A model generated the notes under the pieces. That model saw only the letters and a program-made list of their open reading frames with translations. It ran no database searches and was not told the DNA's origin. The position numbers were made by a program, and so were the translations under genes. DNA of 64,000 nucleotides from Yamagishiella unicocca (Eukaryota; Chlorophyta; Chlorophyceae; Chlamydomonadales; Volvocaceae): assembly GCA_003116995.1 (NCBI GenBank), contig BDSL01000003.1, positions 1,054,001-1,118,000 on the forward strand, in the 5' to 3' direction. This document shows positions 1 to 11,168 of the stretch, in pieces; within the stretch, counting starts at the first letter, position 1, and each line of letters starts with the position of its first letter.

Positions 1-432
1 CTATGCAGCGAACAGGAATAAGATGAGACACATGGCTAGTGTTGTCTCGTTTTTTCTCGCACAGAGCACACCCTTGCCCGTCAGGGCCCGTCCTGCTGAT
101 GGACGTTAAGTCCCATAGTTGCAATGTCCGTTGCCTGCAACGCAGCCACTCTGTTATCCATGAACTCAAATGCTACGCGTGTGTGCTAGCGTGTTGATAG
201 GATAGGTAGCAGGTGTGTTGGGTGCCATGTCATAAGGACATATTGCTCAGCAGCCTTAGCCAACGCAATGATCCGCGTCATCTCCCCTGCACGCCGTCGG
301 TAGTCCCTCTAGGCTCTCAGTTGCGAGACGTCTGGGTGGTTTGCCTTCCGGAACCGTCGGTTTTCTTTGCTTCCTTAATATCTTCCAGTGTCAGGCGCTG
401 CGCCCGAAGGTTCTACCTTTCGAAGGTATGGA

Positions 433-476
433 GCCCACTGTAACGAATGCCACCAGTACTACTTGTTACAGTGGGC
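433..476. repeat. 12-bp perfect inverted repeat, TIR-like
   Basis: GCCCACTGTAAC (433-444) and GTTACAGTGGGC (465-476) are perfect inverted repeats around a 20-nt spacer. The same terminal sequence recurs at 685-704, 1662-1685 and 46102-46125. This suggests the end-to-end remnant of a DNA transposon or MITE rather than a local hairpin alone. Confidence 0.6.
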
Positions 477-684
477 GCCAGACCAAAAGGCAGAACCACC
501 GGACACTTCGCCGGACACTGAAGAAGACGAAAGAGACAGAAACCCCAGCCGCACCGAACCAATGTCAAACCACCAAGACACCAGGCAACAGTCCAGAGGC
601 AAAAACAGCAGCCGCCAGCACCCCAGGGGGAATGTGTGCTGTAGGGCCCTCGATCAGGAACCGACAACGCACACACCTCTGGGA

Positions 685-1685
685 CCCACTGTAACAGTTA
701 CTACTTCACCAATGAATCGAGAGTTTGAAGGGTTACAAGGACCCACTGGAAAGCTTGTTTCGCGCCCTTCTTCGTATTGTTTTCGGCCACTTTGTAGAGT
801 TTCGTGCACGGCACTGCACTGCTGTGCGTTTGGGACCCGCAACCGGTGAAGCAGTGGAGCGCCGCCGCGGTACAACCAGCCTCTCATCCCAGTAAACACA
901 AATCCGGAGCAGGACACGCCCACCCCGCAACAAGAAAAACAAGAAGCAAGGGGAAAACGCGGCCATCATGCAGCCGGGGGCTGATTACGAACCCACGTGC
1001 AGCGGCCGAAATCGAGGCCCCACAGCGGCACAATCCTTCCTGGGAGGCCCCAAAACTGCAAACCCCTGAATAAGGGCCCAAAAATCCACCACCCCACGGC
1101 AGATGGCACGATCCTGGAGACCAAACCTAAGAATAAACAAAAGGGCCATCAGCCCCCGACCTCTTGCAGGGCCCAGCCATAATCTAGCGCCCAATTTCCG
1201 TGGCATAACGGCAGCCAGGACCGGGTTGCCGTTGCCGCTGTTGTCCTCTGGGCCCTTATTCGGATCTCTGGAGGTTTCGCGTAACTCCGTCGGGTGGATT
1301 CTTTCCCCTTACTGCATCCCTTTCAGTGTCAGGCGATGTGCTTGATGGCTATACCCTTAAAAAGAGGATAGGTTTCGTCGGTCTGGAGCCCACTTTAACG
1401 ACTAGACACGCTTGACAATGACTTACCTCGTGTGGGTTTGCGTACACGCCTCATGTATTGACAGCTTGGCCCCCATGTCAGGGTATACTGGCGTCGGTGG
1501 TGTACGACCGTCGCTAGTCGCTAGTCACACAACGCAGTTGTTTATGGCCGTTGGAAGCCTCAGTTGGCCTCAGATGTCTCAATAAAATTTAGCCGGAGTA
1601 TATATCACGTTGTGTCAAGTTGGAGGGCATTGTAATCGAGCGCCTGCCTAAGTATCACTACGTAGTAGTATTCATTACAGTGGGC
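685..1685. mobile_element. candidate non-autonomous DNA transposon (MITE-like)
   Basis: The left end reads CCCACTGTAACAGTTACTAC (685-704). The right end (1662-1685) read on the minus strand begins GCCCACTGTAATGAATACTA. The two ends are imperfect inverted repeats about 1 kb apart, and no transposase-like frame lies between them. I see no clear target-site duplication, so the limits and superfamily are uncertain. They could also be two solo ends of different copies. Confidence 0.3.
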
Positions 1686-2706
1686 ACAGCATCACGTAAT
1701 CGCGTTACCACATTTCCGTTGCTGCGAACCGTCGGTACACGGAGTCGTAGTCGGACTGGGCAGTCTGAAGGCACGGAGGGGCGCTGTCTCGCCAACTTCG
1801 GGCGGCTGCTACTTCTGTGGCTTCGCAGAGGCTTGTCTCCCCATTGTAATATTCGCTCCCTGTTCTGTTCATGCCCCGAGAAGTCCTGGCCCATAGCCGC
1901 AGAGCGGGTTCTATCTGTACTGTTTGCGATATCAATTATGTTGCACTGGTTCATTCCCCGCTGAGCTTGGCCAATAGCCGCCGGTAGCCTTGGCCGTTAC
2001 CTACGCGCTAGCTGCTTGTAGAAGTGCCAGCGTATATTTACTATCCGTTTACATCTGATCAATGCACCCTTATGTCGTGAATATGCCCTTCTGTAAGTTG
2101 TCTTCCGCTGAGTGATCTCGTCGCCTTCTCGCGCTGGCTTTCGCGCACGTGCATCCCCGTTCGCCCGGAGTGAGGCGCCAAGGTGGTTAAACCGTCCCGA
2201 TGACGGCGGTATACCGTATACCCTGACACCAGCTGACACCCGGCGGACTGCTGAGCAACCTTGGTCACGAAAGCATAAGAAGCATGTTGCGGAAGCACGA
2301 GGGGCCACGCAGGGTTGGATGTTGAAGGGAGCGGGGCCCATCCCCGAGGGAGCAAGCCTTTGTGGGAAGGCTGGTAATGGGGTGACCGTCGCCAGTGTCC
2401 TTTCGTGGCCTGGCGGTCCACTGCTTCCTCTTCCCCAACTGGGCCGCCTACGGGTGTTAGGCAAGTCCATCACAGGGGAGCCGCCGGGTGTACACACGTT
2501 GACTGAGTGGACAGCGCATGCTGCTGGCACCAAGGTTGCATGCCCCCAGGCCCCAGCCCCCAGCTCCAAGCCGGCCCCGTCCACCGCACGTTAAGCTGGC
2601 GCCCAAACGGCGCAGGGTGCAATATCTCTCCATGCGAAAGCTTGCCTATGCAGCTCGCACTTTACCGTAATTCCGTGATAGTAGCCGCGAAAGTTGTCGT
2701 ACGCAA

Positions 2707-5700
2707 ATGCATATCCAGGCCTTCTATGCGCCCGGCTTGGAGCAGGTAGAAGTAGTCGATTATGAAGGCCTGCGGGGACACATTCCCTCAGTACCGTACC
2801 ACAGTTGCTGGTTCACATCGCAATACCTTCTCGTTGTCCTCCAACGTTTGCAACACGAGAAATGTAGATTGTAAGCTTAGCCGTTTCGATGGCCGATTAG
2901 CAGTCGACAGACTGCCTGACAAGTAGGCATTTGTAATGGACAGCTGGTGGACCTCACAAGTTGGTGTACCTTTTCCTGTGGAGTTTAGCTTGCAGGGGCA
3001 GGACGATGTCCCCAGGAATATCAGCTATGACACTCGGATCGTGGAACGGCATCGGCAGCAGTTCCGATGGGGAAGGCAGTCCTTCGCATCCATCTCTCAG
3101 CTCAAGCGGGAGTTACTAGATACTTGGCATGAGAAGTTGTATCCCATACTTGGGAAAGAAGGTGGGAGGACTGGAATGCTCGCCACGGCGCCGGCCTTAT
3201 TGTCGTGCACAAAGGAAAGGGGCCGCTAGGTATCCGCGCTGGGGAAGCAATGCGGCGCAGCGACATGCAGGACTGACGCCACGGGTCCGAGGGGCAAGAA
3301 GGAACGAAGATGGGGATACACATCGCGCTCCTGCTTTGTTGCCCGTGTGGCGCTGACGGGTCCAGTACCCACAGTCGTGCCGTTGCTCTCCACCCTCCCG
3401 CAGCGCTCGCGGCGCGCAGCGCAGCGGCTGCGGCGGCGACTCCCCTGGACGATGTCGCTCTCCGTGTTGCGGTGTGGGAGGAGCAGGACACAATCCGCGG
3501 CGGGCCGCTGGCTCCGCTACCCGTGCAGCCGCTGCGCCGCTACCTGCAAGTAGACGCCTTCGGGGGCGTCATCGCGCGGCATGCGGAGCGTGAGGCGCTG
3601 TGCTGGTGGGAGCCCTCGCCGTGCTTTCCGCTGTCGCGGGGCGGCCTCAGGGTGCTGCCCAACCTCCTGCCGCTGCACGTCGCGGCGCATCGCCACCGAG
3701 GGGACTTGCTGCTGAACGCGGTCGTCCGTGATGTCAGAGGCACAGACACGGCCCGGGCGGAGGACGATGCGGAGGCGGCGGGCGGGCCCCAGGCGACGGT
3801 GCCCTCGCGGCGTGTCTTCATCGTCGTCGATGGCGTGGCTGACGGGCGGAGGGTTGTCAGGTTGCGGTCGCTGCGCACGGGACCCTCTCCGGAGGCCGTT
3901 GCGGCGCTGTGGGAGTTCGTTGTCGGTGCCGTGGAGGTAGTCCTCGGGCGGCGAGGTGACAACGGCGCTGCAGCGGCCGACGGCGCGGGTGCGGAGGCGG
4001 CGGGCGTTGAGGCGGCGGGTGCTGAGGCGGCAGCTGCTGCGGCGCTGCTGCTGGACATCCTGTGCACCAACTGGGCTGGGCTGGAGGAGGGCATGCTGGA
4101 GCGCAGCCTGCCTTACAGGCAGCTAGCAGGGGCCGGCTTCCCAACGGATCTGCTCCGGACCTACCTGGGTTGCACCTGGGGGGGGCGCGGGGGCGCTGGC
4201 AGCGGTGGTACGGCTGGCGGCACAGGGGGAGCGGGGAGCGGAGGCGAGCGGGGTGATCCGGCCCGCTTGGCCGAGGCACGCGCGGCGTTGGCCGAGGCGC
4301 TGGACTGGCAGCCCGGCGGCAGCCCTCCCACCCTGGAGCAGCTGCTGGTTGATGCAGACGAGGAGGAGGAGGAGGTTGAGGAGGAGGACGTGGAGGCCCT
4401 GGGGGAGGCCGAGGGAGCGGAGGGGCGCCGAGGGGAGTCAGCGGCGGGGGAAACCAGTGCGACTGCGATGGACATGGCAGCAGCAGCAGCCGGAGTCGTG
4501 CAAGGGGCAGAGGCGCAAGACGCAGCGCCGCAAGCAGAGAGAACGGCCGTCGCCGCCGCCGCCACGACCACCACAGCAGAGACCGCGGTGCCGGTGGGGG
4601 GCCCCCCTCATGCGGCGGCTCCGAGGGCCCCCCTGGGCGCGTCGGCAGCCGGCAGAGTGTGGCAGCCGCCCCGACGTAAGCCGGCGCCCTTGTCGCGGCG
4701 GAACCCAAGACCGATCAAGCACCCCAGCCGCTACATCCTGTGGCCGGCGGAGCCGCAACCCGTAGCGAGGTGGGTCCTCGTTGACGCTTTCCCGAAGGCG
4801 GGCAGCCCCACCGCATCGGAAGCGCCTACGGAGGGCACTCCGTCGCCCCGGGGCACCGACGGTGACGAGGGGGCAAGCGGCGGGGGAGCCGGCACGGACG
4901 GCAGCAGTGCCAGCGGCGGCGGGGTGAGCCACCCGCTGAGGCAGCGGCGGGACGCAGCGGCGACGGAGCTGAGGCCTACGGTCGATGGCGATGGCGGCGG
5001 TGGCGGCGGTCAGGAAGAGGGTGGTACCCACTCCGATCCCGGAGGCGAGGGGCCCATACCGGCGGCAGGAGCTGCTGGCGGCGGCGTGGGGCTCGGCGGG
5101 GAAGGTGAAGAGTCGGGTGGTGGTGCCTCCTTGCGCGACGAGGAGGGCGGGTTTTCAGAGGACGAGGATGAGGACACAGACCCGGTGTCGTTCCCTCCAG
5201 CGCAGCCCGGCGGGGGCGTGCCGGTGACGGCCGTGCACGTCGGCAGCGCCGGCGGCGCCGGCGGCGGTGGCGGAAATGAAGGAGGGCGGGGAGAAGGCAA
5301 GAAAGAGTTGTTAAGCCAGCAGCGGCGGCGGCGCCGGCGGTCGCAGCAACAGCATCTGGAGGGTGTGGGGCTGCCGCTTCCGCCTCCCGGGTCGCTGCCA
5401 GAGCAGGCGCAGCAGCACCCCGGCTCGAGAGCCCAGTCTGTGGCAGGAGCGGACCCACCTGATGCTGCCGCGTTCGGCGCTGTCCCCGAGGCGCCGCCCT
5501 TGCCCGGTCTGAAGCATCTGCCGCCCGAGGAGGCTTCTGCGTTGGAAGATGCCTTCCGGCAAGCTGCCGCTTCGGGGAAGCGCCATCACCACCTGCGCAG
5601 CGTGCAGGTCCCGGGCGTAGTCGCTCCACCACCGGCGGCGGTTGGGCCCAGCATCCCGCAAGTGGCTGTTGGCAGTGCCGTCCGCCCCGGCACCGCCGCC

Positions 5701-6726
5701 GCCGTTGGATCGGCCGCTGCTGGTTCGACACAGGGGGGCGCAAGCCCGAGAGATCCCCCGGTTACCGCGGCAGCTCCGTCAGATTCTCCCGCACCCACCC
5801 CTGCAGAGCCACAGCTGCCCGGACTGAAGCACCTGGACCCCGAAGCCGCGTCCTTGCTGGATGACGCCTTCCGGCAAGCCGCCGCCTCCGGCAAACGCCA
5901 CTACCACCTGCGCAGCGTGCAGGTTCCAGGCGTAGTCGGTGCGACAGCAGCGGTCAAGCCTGGTAGCCGTAGTGGCACTGGCGCCGGTCCCGCTGCCGGG
6001 TCAGCGCAGGGGAGCGCGAGCCCACGGGGGCCCCCTGTGGCTGTTGCAGTGCCGTCTGGTGCCCCAACGCCCAGCGCCGCTCCTGCAGAGCCACAGCTGC
6101 CCGGACTGAAGCATCTGTCGCCCGAAGCTGCGTCCTTGCTGGATGACGCCTTCCGGCAAGCCGCCGCGTCGGGGAAGCGCCACTACCACCTGCGCAGCGT
6201 GCCTGTGCCGGGTGCTGCGCCAGCGGCGGTGAGGCCCCACGTCAGCCCCGCCTCCGCCGACGCCGCCAGCAGCGCAGGGTCGCGTCCGCCTACCAACGGC
6301 TCTCCGGCACTGGCAGTCCAGGGAGGGCTGGACAGCCGCAAGCGAGGCCCCACTGCGGCGGCCTCGGCGCACGCCGTGCCCGATGCTGCCACCGGTGCAG
6401 TAGCCGCAGGAGGTGGACATGACCCCCTGGAGCACTTCCTTGCCCCTCCGCAGCAGCTGCCCTTATCTCCACGCCAATTTGGCATGCGAAGGGACTACGA
6501 GCAGTTCGGCCAGCAGCCCTATAACGTGCCGGACGAGCCCTCGCTCGCCAGCCGCTGCTTCGGACTCGTGGGCTCTGCGGGGCAGGTGCTGTCGCGGCGG
6601 GACGAGGAGACACGGATAGGGCAGTACCAGCACTTCGTGCAGCAAACACACCCGCAGCGCCGCCCGCTCGCGCGCGGCGCCAGCGGTGCGGGTGCGGCAT
6701 GGGAAGGGGGGGCGGGGGCTTATTGA
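2707..6726 (+). CDS. unknown large protein with three 42-residue repeats
   Basis: Proposed exons are 2707-2870, 2944-3161 and 3404-6726, giving about 1234 residues. All junctions are GT-AG and phase-compatible: donors GTAAGC at 2871 and GTGGGA at 3162, acceptor after CCCTCCCGCAG at 3403. The first ATG is uncertain because further 5' exons may exist. The N-terminal third looks globular, with many Trp, Phe and Tyr residues. The centre is disordered: an acidic run near 4355-4400, Gly/Ser/Ala-rich segments, and a basic run of Arg near 5322-5342. Three repeats follow, then a conserved-looking tail with RRDYEQFGQQPYNVPDEPS about 80 residues from the stop (6724). I do not recognise a family. The gene is convergent with the SWIM gene downstream. 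Confidence 0.6.
5494..6215 (+). repeat. three 42-residue coding repeats
   Basis: Units lie at about 5494-5623, 5808-5937 and 6091-6215. Each encodes LPGLKHL, then an acidic/Ala helix, then AFRQAAASGKRH, then HLRSVxVPG. Copies two and three are nearly identical; copy one is more diverged. Pro/Ala-rich linkers of about 50-60 residues separate them. The conserved part looks like an amphipathic helix followed by a basic patch, as in a repeated docking motif. Confidence 0.8.
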
Positions 6727-7630
6727 GGTGAGATTGTTGTATGGAACAGCCAGCGCTTTATTTGCAATCAGGTCCCGACGCGAAGAAAGCACGCATTGTG
6801 TGTTCACTGGGCATTACGGTACTGCTATGTTTACCAAGCACCGCATTGTCCGGCAATGAAGTTTTGCCAAAAGTGAGATGGTCGTGGACTAGCAGTCGTC
6901 GTTGGATTGCCTACGGGCGCTGCGGACGTCAAGCGGATGTTGGTGTTGCGGGATCAGAGCCAGGGGGAATCGTTAAAACCGAGACGCACAGGCTAGGGAT
7001 GTGCCTAAAATCCGGGGCTGTGCCGGGCTCGTCGGGGTGATACCAAGTTTTACTATTCAAGTCATCGAGCGGGAACCTCAGTGCGGCCGTTGTTGCTGCT
7101 TTCGGCGTGACCGCCCCTCTGTCTCAATGCCTGACTGCCGGTTCACACGGCCGCACGCGACGGCGCCGGCTTTTGAGGCTGATGTGGCGGTAAGGGGAAG
7201 TGCTGTGTTGGGGAAGCGGTGCAGCTGATGTGTACGGCATCCCGTGAAAGCCTGCTAGGATGTACAGAGACATGGAGAGAGCACGGCGGCAACTCGTTGC
7301 AGTGGACAATGCACCGCGTACAATACTTGGCTGGATACGGCGGCTCCTGTCCGTTCCTGCCGCGCCAGCCGCCGCCCGCACCAATGTACCCACTACCGTA
7401 GCAGATGCGCTCTTCGCCCTTCGCACCACGTTGACGCTGCCCCGCGATGCCTTCTACCCCAATCCACGTCTCTGTCCGCAACGGCCGCAACACAACACGC
7501 ACCCGTCACCATGGGCAACTGCACCAGCTGCTCGGGGCATGCAGCTGCATGTCCAACACCTGCATGCCCCTGCCTTTCATTCCCGACCTTGCTCCGTCAA
7601 CCAGACAACCCACGCGAGCTTGCACCGCAC
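6727..7630. other. convergent intergenic region
   Basis: This lies between two converging genes. Base composition drops to near balance and no supported coding exon was found. It should hold both 3' untranslated regions. Confidence 0.5.
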
Positions 7631-10280
7631 CTACCTACGGCCCACGCGGGTGCTCCGCCTCCTGGCAACACCCGCGCCTGGCTCACCACCGCTAGCTTTC
7701 TTCCCTTCCCCACTAAGATTCCCTGCACCATCCCCTCCGGGCGGCTCGTGCTGCCCCCCAACGCCCTCTCCTCCAGCCTCCTCGACCTCCGCCCCCGCCT
7801 CGTGCCGGCCCGACCGCTTCTCCGCATCACGACCCGGACTCCCAGCCACCTCGCCCGCGTCCTGGGCCGTCTCGTTTCCCCCCTCGCCCGCAGCCCTCTT
7901 CTGGCCCCTGCCTCGCCGCGGCGGCGGCGGCCCGGCAGCAGCGCCCGGCCCCTTCCCCTTCCCTCTTCGGGCCCCTTTTCCTTTGGCGCCGCCAGTGGCT
8001 TTGGAAACCTTCCGATTTGCCTCGGCTGCCTGCTCAGCACCCTCCGTTGCAGTTGCATCAGGCGGGCCTGCCTCACCTCCTTGGCCGTCCGCTGCTTCCC
8101 TAGACGCATCTGACGAGGTGGGCTCCTGCCTGGCCGCCGCGCCCGCTCTGTGAAAGCATCGCTCCACGGCCTGCACAGCAGGGCAACTGAGTGCGCCTTG
8201 CACCTTGGCAGACCGATACGCCAGGACAGGTGGTTACCTGAGCTGAGCGCTGTCACAACTTTTGGTATCTTCATGTGTGTTTGATCGTTGGCGTGCTCCT
8301 CCGCCCGCAATGGTGAATGCATTTGCAGGGCACCGCAGGCGCTACTCGTCACACTCGTGCGGGAGAGTGCGCTAGGATCGGACCCACCTGATACCATTGC
8401 GAGGGCTGGTCCTCGATCTGAGGCACACCCGGATCGCAACGGGGAGGAAGGGAGGATTGGACGAGGGATGGCTGTATCAACGTTAAGCGTACCGCTAACC
8501 ATTGTGCCTCCAACCATTGTGCCTCCAACGCCGTCGCCAACGTATTTTTGCCCTGCGGGCAAACTAACGCTCCCAACGCACGCTGTCATGTCCCACAGCC
8601 ATGACAATGTTGCGGTGGTGTGGGTCGAGGAACCCTTCCTAACCTGTGACGACAGGTTAGGAAGAGCCGTATCCTTGACCACCGGGACTCTGGTAAAAAA
8701 TAGAAACAATCTGGTTTGCCGCTCCTGATCCTCAACCCTGGGATCCGAATCCTGAACCTGGAACCCGGAGCCGTACTGCCTTCCCTCATCCGCGCATTGC
8801 CCCTCCCCGCGCCGCACCTGCAGCTTGCTCAGGATAAGCCGGATGTGCTTGCAGTCGCGCTTGCGGACGCGGCAGTCCATGCACTGGCAGCTGCGCTTTG
8901 CGTCACTCAGCCGCACCGTGTAGTGGTTCCCGGTGGAGCCGATCACAACAAACACAGCGTTCTCTGGCGTCAAGTCCACCAGCCCTTCCAGCTCGAGCTC
9001 CCGCAGCCGGGCCACCTGCCGCGACCGCAGTTGCTCCGCCTGCGGGATGGATGGTGGCAGCCGGTGATATGATCGTAGGACATTGATGGTGTTGGTGGCG
9101 GTGGGGCCGCAGGGAGCCCTTGTTGCCGTGAACGAAAAGGCGGCGCTGCCTACATCACTTGAGCCATTTTGGTGTGTTTGGCACTGCATCCTTGCCGCCA
9201 AATCGACTCCCTACATTTCCAATACGCATCGCTTCTTGGCCCCGTTACCCAGTGCCGTATAGCCCCTCTTGATCCCTCTCCTCACACTCTCCACGACACC
9301 ACCTTCACCCTCGCCTTCCTGGCCCCCACCTTGGCAGCGATCTCCGCTTCGGTGAGGCCCTCCATCTCCGCTGTCGCTTTCGCCTGCCGCGGCCGCTCCA
9401 CCCCCAGAACCTGCGCGGCCCCATGTTCTCCCAGCTGCAGCAGCTGCTCCCCGCCGCCGCCTTCGCCTGCTGCGCCGCCGGTGAGGCGTGTGGACCTGCG
9501 CGGCGTCCGCAGGCTTAGTTATGGCATTGATGGATGACTAAGCCTGTGCTCGGTCGTACGGTGCGTCCCCAGTATCCAGGGGAGTGCGCCTCGCACGAAG
9601 TGTGACTTATAGAGCCGTGCCGGGCCAAGCACCATCCCCTGGTGGCTAATGCTGTGGGTAGATACTGCGCGGGGGCCCCAGCATGTTTTCTCGGCGACTG
9701 GTACCGGTAGATGGCTAAGGGTGGAACTATGGGCACAAATGGCTCGCTGCCAGGAGAGTCCACGCCAGAGCCAACAACTCAGCGCTTAACGAGTTAACAC
9801 GGCCTCGTCTGAAGCCGCGCGTTATGGCTTGCCGTACCGGCGCGTCGGTTCCGCCGGCTCTTTTTTCTCGTGTTTGGCTCTTGGCCGTGCGGGGTGCTGC
9901 CTGCGAGGCAATGAGGAACCAGCACTTTTTGTGCTTGGTGCGCAACGCCAGTCGGACTGGCGGGCAGTAGGTATCGCTGAGGGGTTGAGTTCGTCAAGGG
10001 CGTAGCAAGACTGAAAACCGCAAGTTGCGTTGGGAATGCAGACATGTGCGATGTGTTTCATGATCTCGGGGTTTCACGGGTGATTCAGTGGCTGAATTGC
10101 CGCGATGCAGCTGCCTTTTGGAATCTGAATGTCCTCATGGCGCTGATGGGTAGACCGTGTCCTCCGCCGCCCCCTCGCCGGGACCTCCGGGACGCACGGT
10201 CGCTGCTTCGCCAGGTCCTGCAGCTCCATGACGCCCACCGAAATGCCCAAGGCGAGTAGCTTAGCCCGGTTGCGAGCCAT
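7631..10280 (-). CDS. SWIM-type zinc-finger protein
   Basis: Exons on the minus strand are 10280-10198, 9513-9303, 9039-8818 and 8170-7631, giving about 351 residues with compatible phases at each junction. Exon one begins ARNRAKLLALGI and exon two follows with PRRSTRL; this pairing of a helical RNxxLLxLGL motif and a basic RRSxRL motif recurs in nuclear proteins. Exon three holds a SWIM finger, C-x-C-x2-C-x6-C-K-H (CQCMDCRVRKRDCKH), after HYTVRLSD. SWIM fingers bind nucleic acid or protein partners, for example in MuDR-type transposases and ubiquitin ligases. Exon four is a long Gly/Lys/Arg/Glu-rich tail ending RRRSTRVGRR, likely nuclear. The ATG at 10280 sits just after a good acceptor, so it may be internal. 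Function beyond nucleic-acid or chromatin association is not shown. Confidence 0.65.
8635..8664. repeat. 13-bp perfect hairpin in SWIM gene intron
   Basis: CTTCCTAACCTGT (8635-8647), loop GACG, then ACAGGTTAGGAAG (8652-8664). It lies in the intron between the SWIM exon and the last exon. About 130 bp away a 14-15 bp direct repeat, CCATTGTGCCTCCAA, occurs twice (near 8500-8529). Confidence 0.85.
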
Positions 10281-11168
10281 TCTGCGAGCGGGAGGGAAGC
10301 GTCTTGGACCAGGCGCCGGGCGCAAGTGGTTTCGACAAGCAGCCCTGCTTCGCTCGCTTGCGCTTACATGATACGTCGCTCCATATCAAGGTCCCTGTTG
10401 CTGCTATCAATAGGCGACTCGTTGTCGCCTTCATCCTTATCGCCTGGGCTAGCGCTGTTCTCTTTCGACATCCTTTCGACTTATAACAAATGCCTGACAA
10501 GGTCACTATTGTCACTGTTTTACTAGGAATGATAGCGTAAATATCAAGCGCTCCAGAACCACAAGTCCTTGGGGCGCGGTTTGCGGCTTTGGTTCCGTCA
10601 CAACCGTCGTGCACAACAAGAAGAGTGTATGCCCGCCGGGTCCAGCCGGGTCACACACGGTCGCAGTTATCGTTATGTAGACGAACGGCGACTGTTGGCG
10701 AGGGTGGCGGTTGTACCATGCAGCCCACATTTTCAACGCCCCACGCTAACACAGTCACAAGACTGCTATTCATAAAGGGTGCCTCTTGTCGCTGACAGCC
10801 AGTCCCTTTAGCGCGTCTGCCAGGTCGTTGACCTTGCTCGATGCTGCGAACCAGCCCGGCACTCTTGTCTCTTTCCACCTCTGTTGAGTTTTCTCTGTTC
10901 GATGGCCAAACCCGCCAATCGCACCTCATCGGGCTTCAAGTGGTGATCCCAACTCCCTCGTCGCTTGCCGTTCTTAGGTCTTACCCCCTCACCACAAACA
11001 AGTTAGACTTACGCATGCCGCACATGCTTTCCCGTCCCACGCCGTTTCCATCCGTGCAAACCCCGGCGTGGACCCACCCCATCATGCACAAATGCCTATG
11101 GGCTAACGCAACCCCTCCAGTCTTTCGTGACACAAATGTACGCCGCTGCCGCCGCCGCCGCTGCCGGC
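10281..11168. other. intergenic region
   Basis: It lies between the 3' end of the CEP295-like gene and the first resolved exon of the SWIM gene, both on the minus strand. It should contain the 3' untranslated region of one and the promoter (and possibly a first exon) of the other. I see no further supported coding sequence. Confidence 0.45.

Larger units (their letters stand above)
1..2706. other. gene-poor region with dispersed repeats
   Basis: No gene model could be supported. Open frames here are short, lack convincing splice signals and resemble nothing I recognise. Two diverged copies of a module lie about 920 bp apart (about 340-445 and 1275-1397). Each contains CAGTGTCAGGCG and ends with TGGAGCCCACTNTAACGA. 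Several CCCACTGTAAC-type motifs are listed separately. Upstream exons of the gene starting near 2707 could lie in 2000-2700, but I cannot define them. Confidence 0.5.

Noticed and set aside
388..849. 153-residue open frame on the plus strand
   Set aside because: It runs across the inverted-repeat motifs and shows no family resemblance; probably repeat DNA read by chance.
3310..3403. ATG at 3310 as the start of the large plus-strand protein, with a signal-peptide-like beginning
   Set aside because: A strong 3' splice site (pyrimidine tract ending CCGCAG at 3403) lies inside, and splicing from 3161 keeps the frame. The 3310-3403 stretch is better read as intron.
4976..5743. Long open frames on the strand opposite the large low-complexity exons
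   Set aside because: GC-rich exons suppress stop codons on all frames. These frames are Arg/Pro-rich shadows without splice logic.
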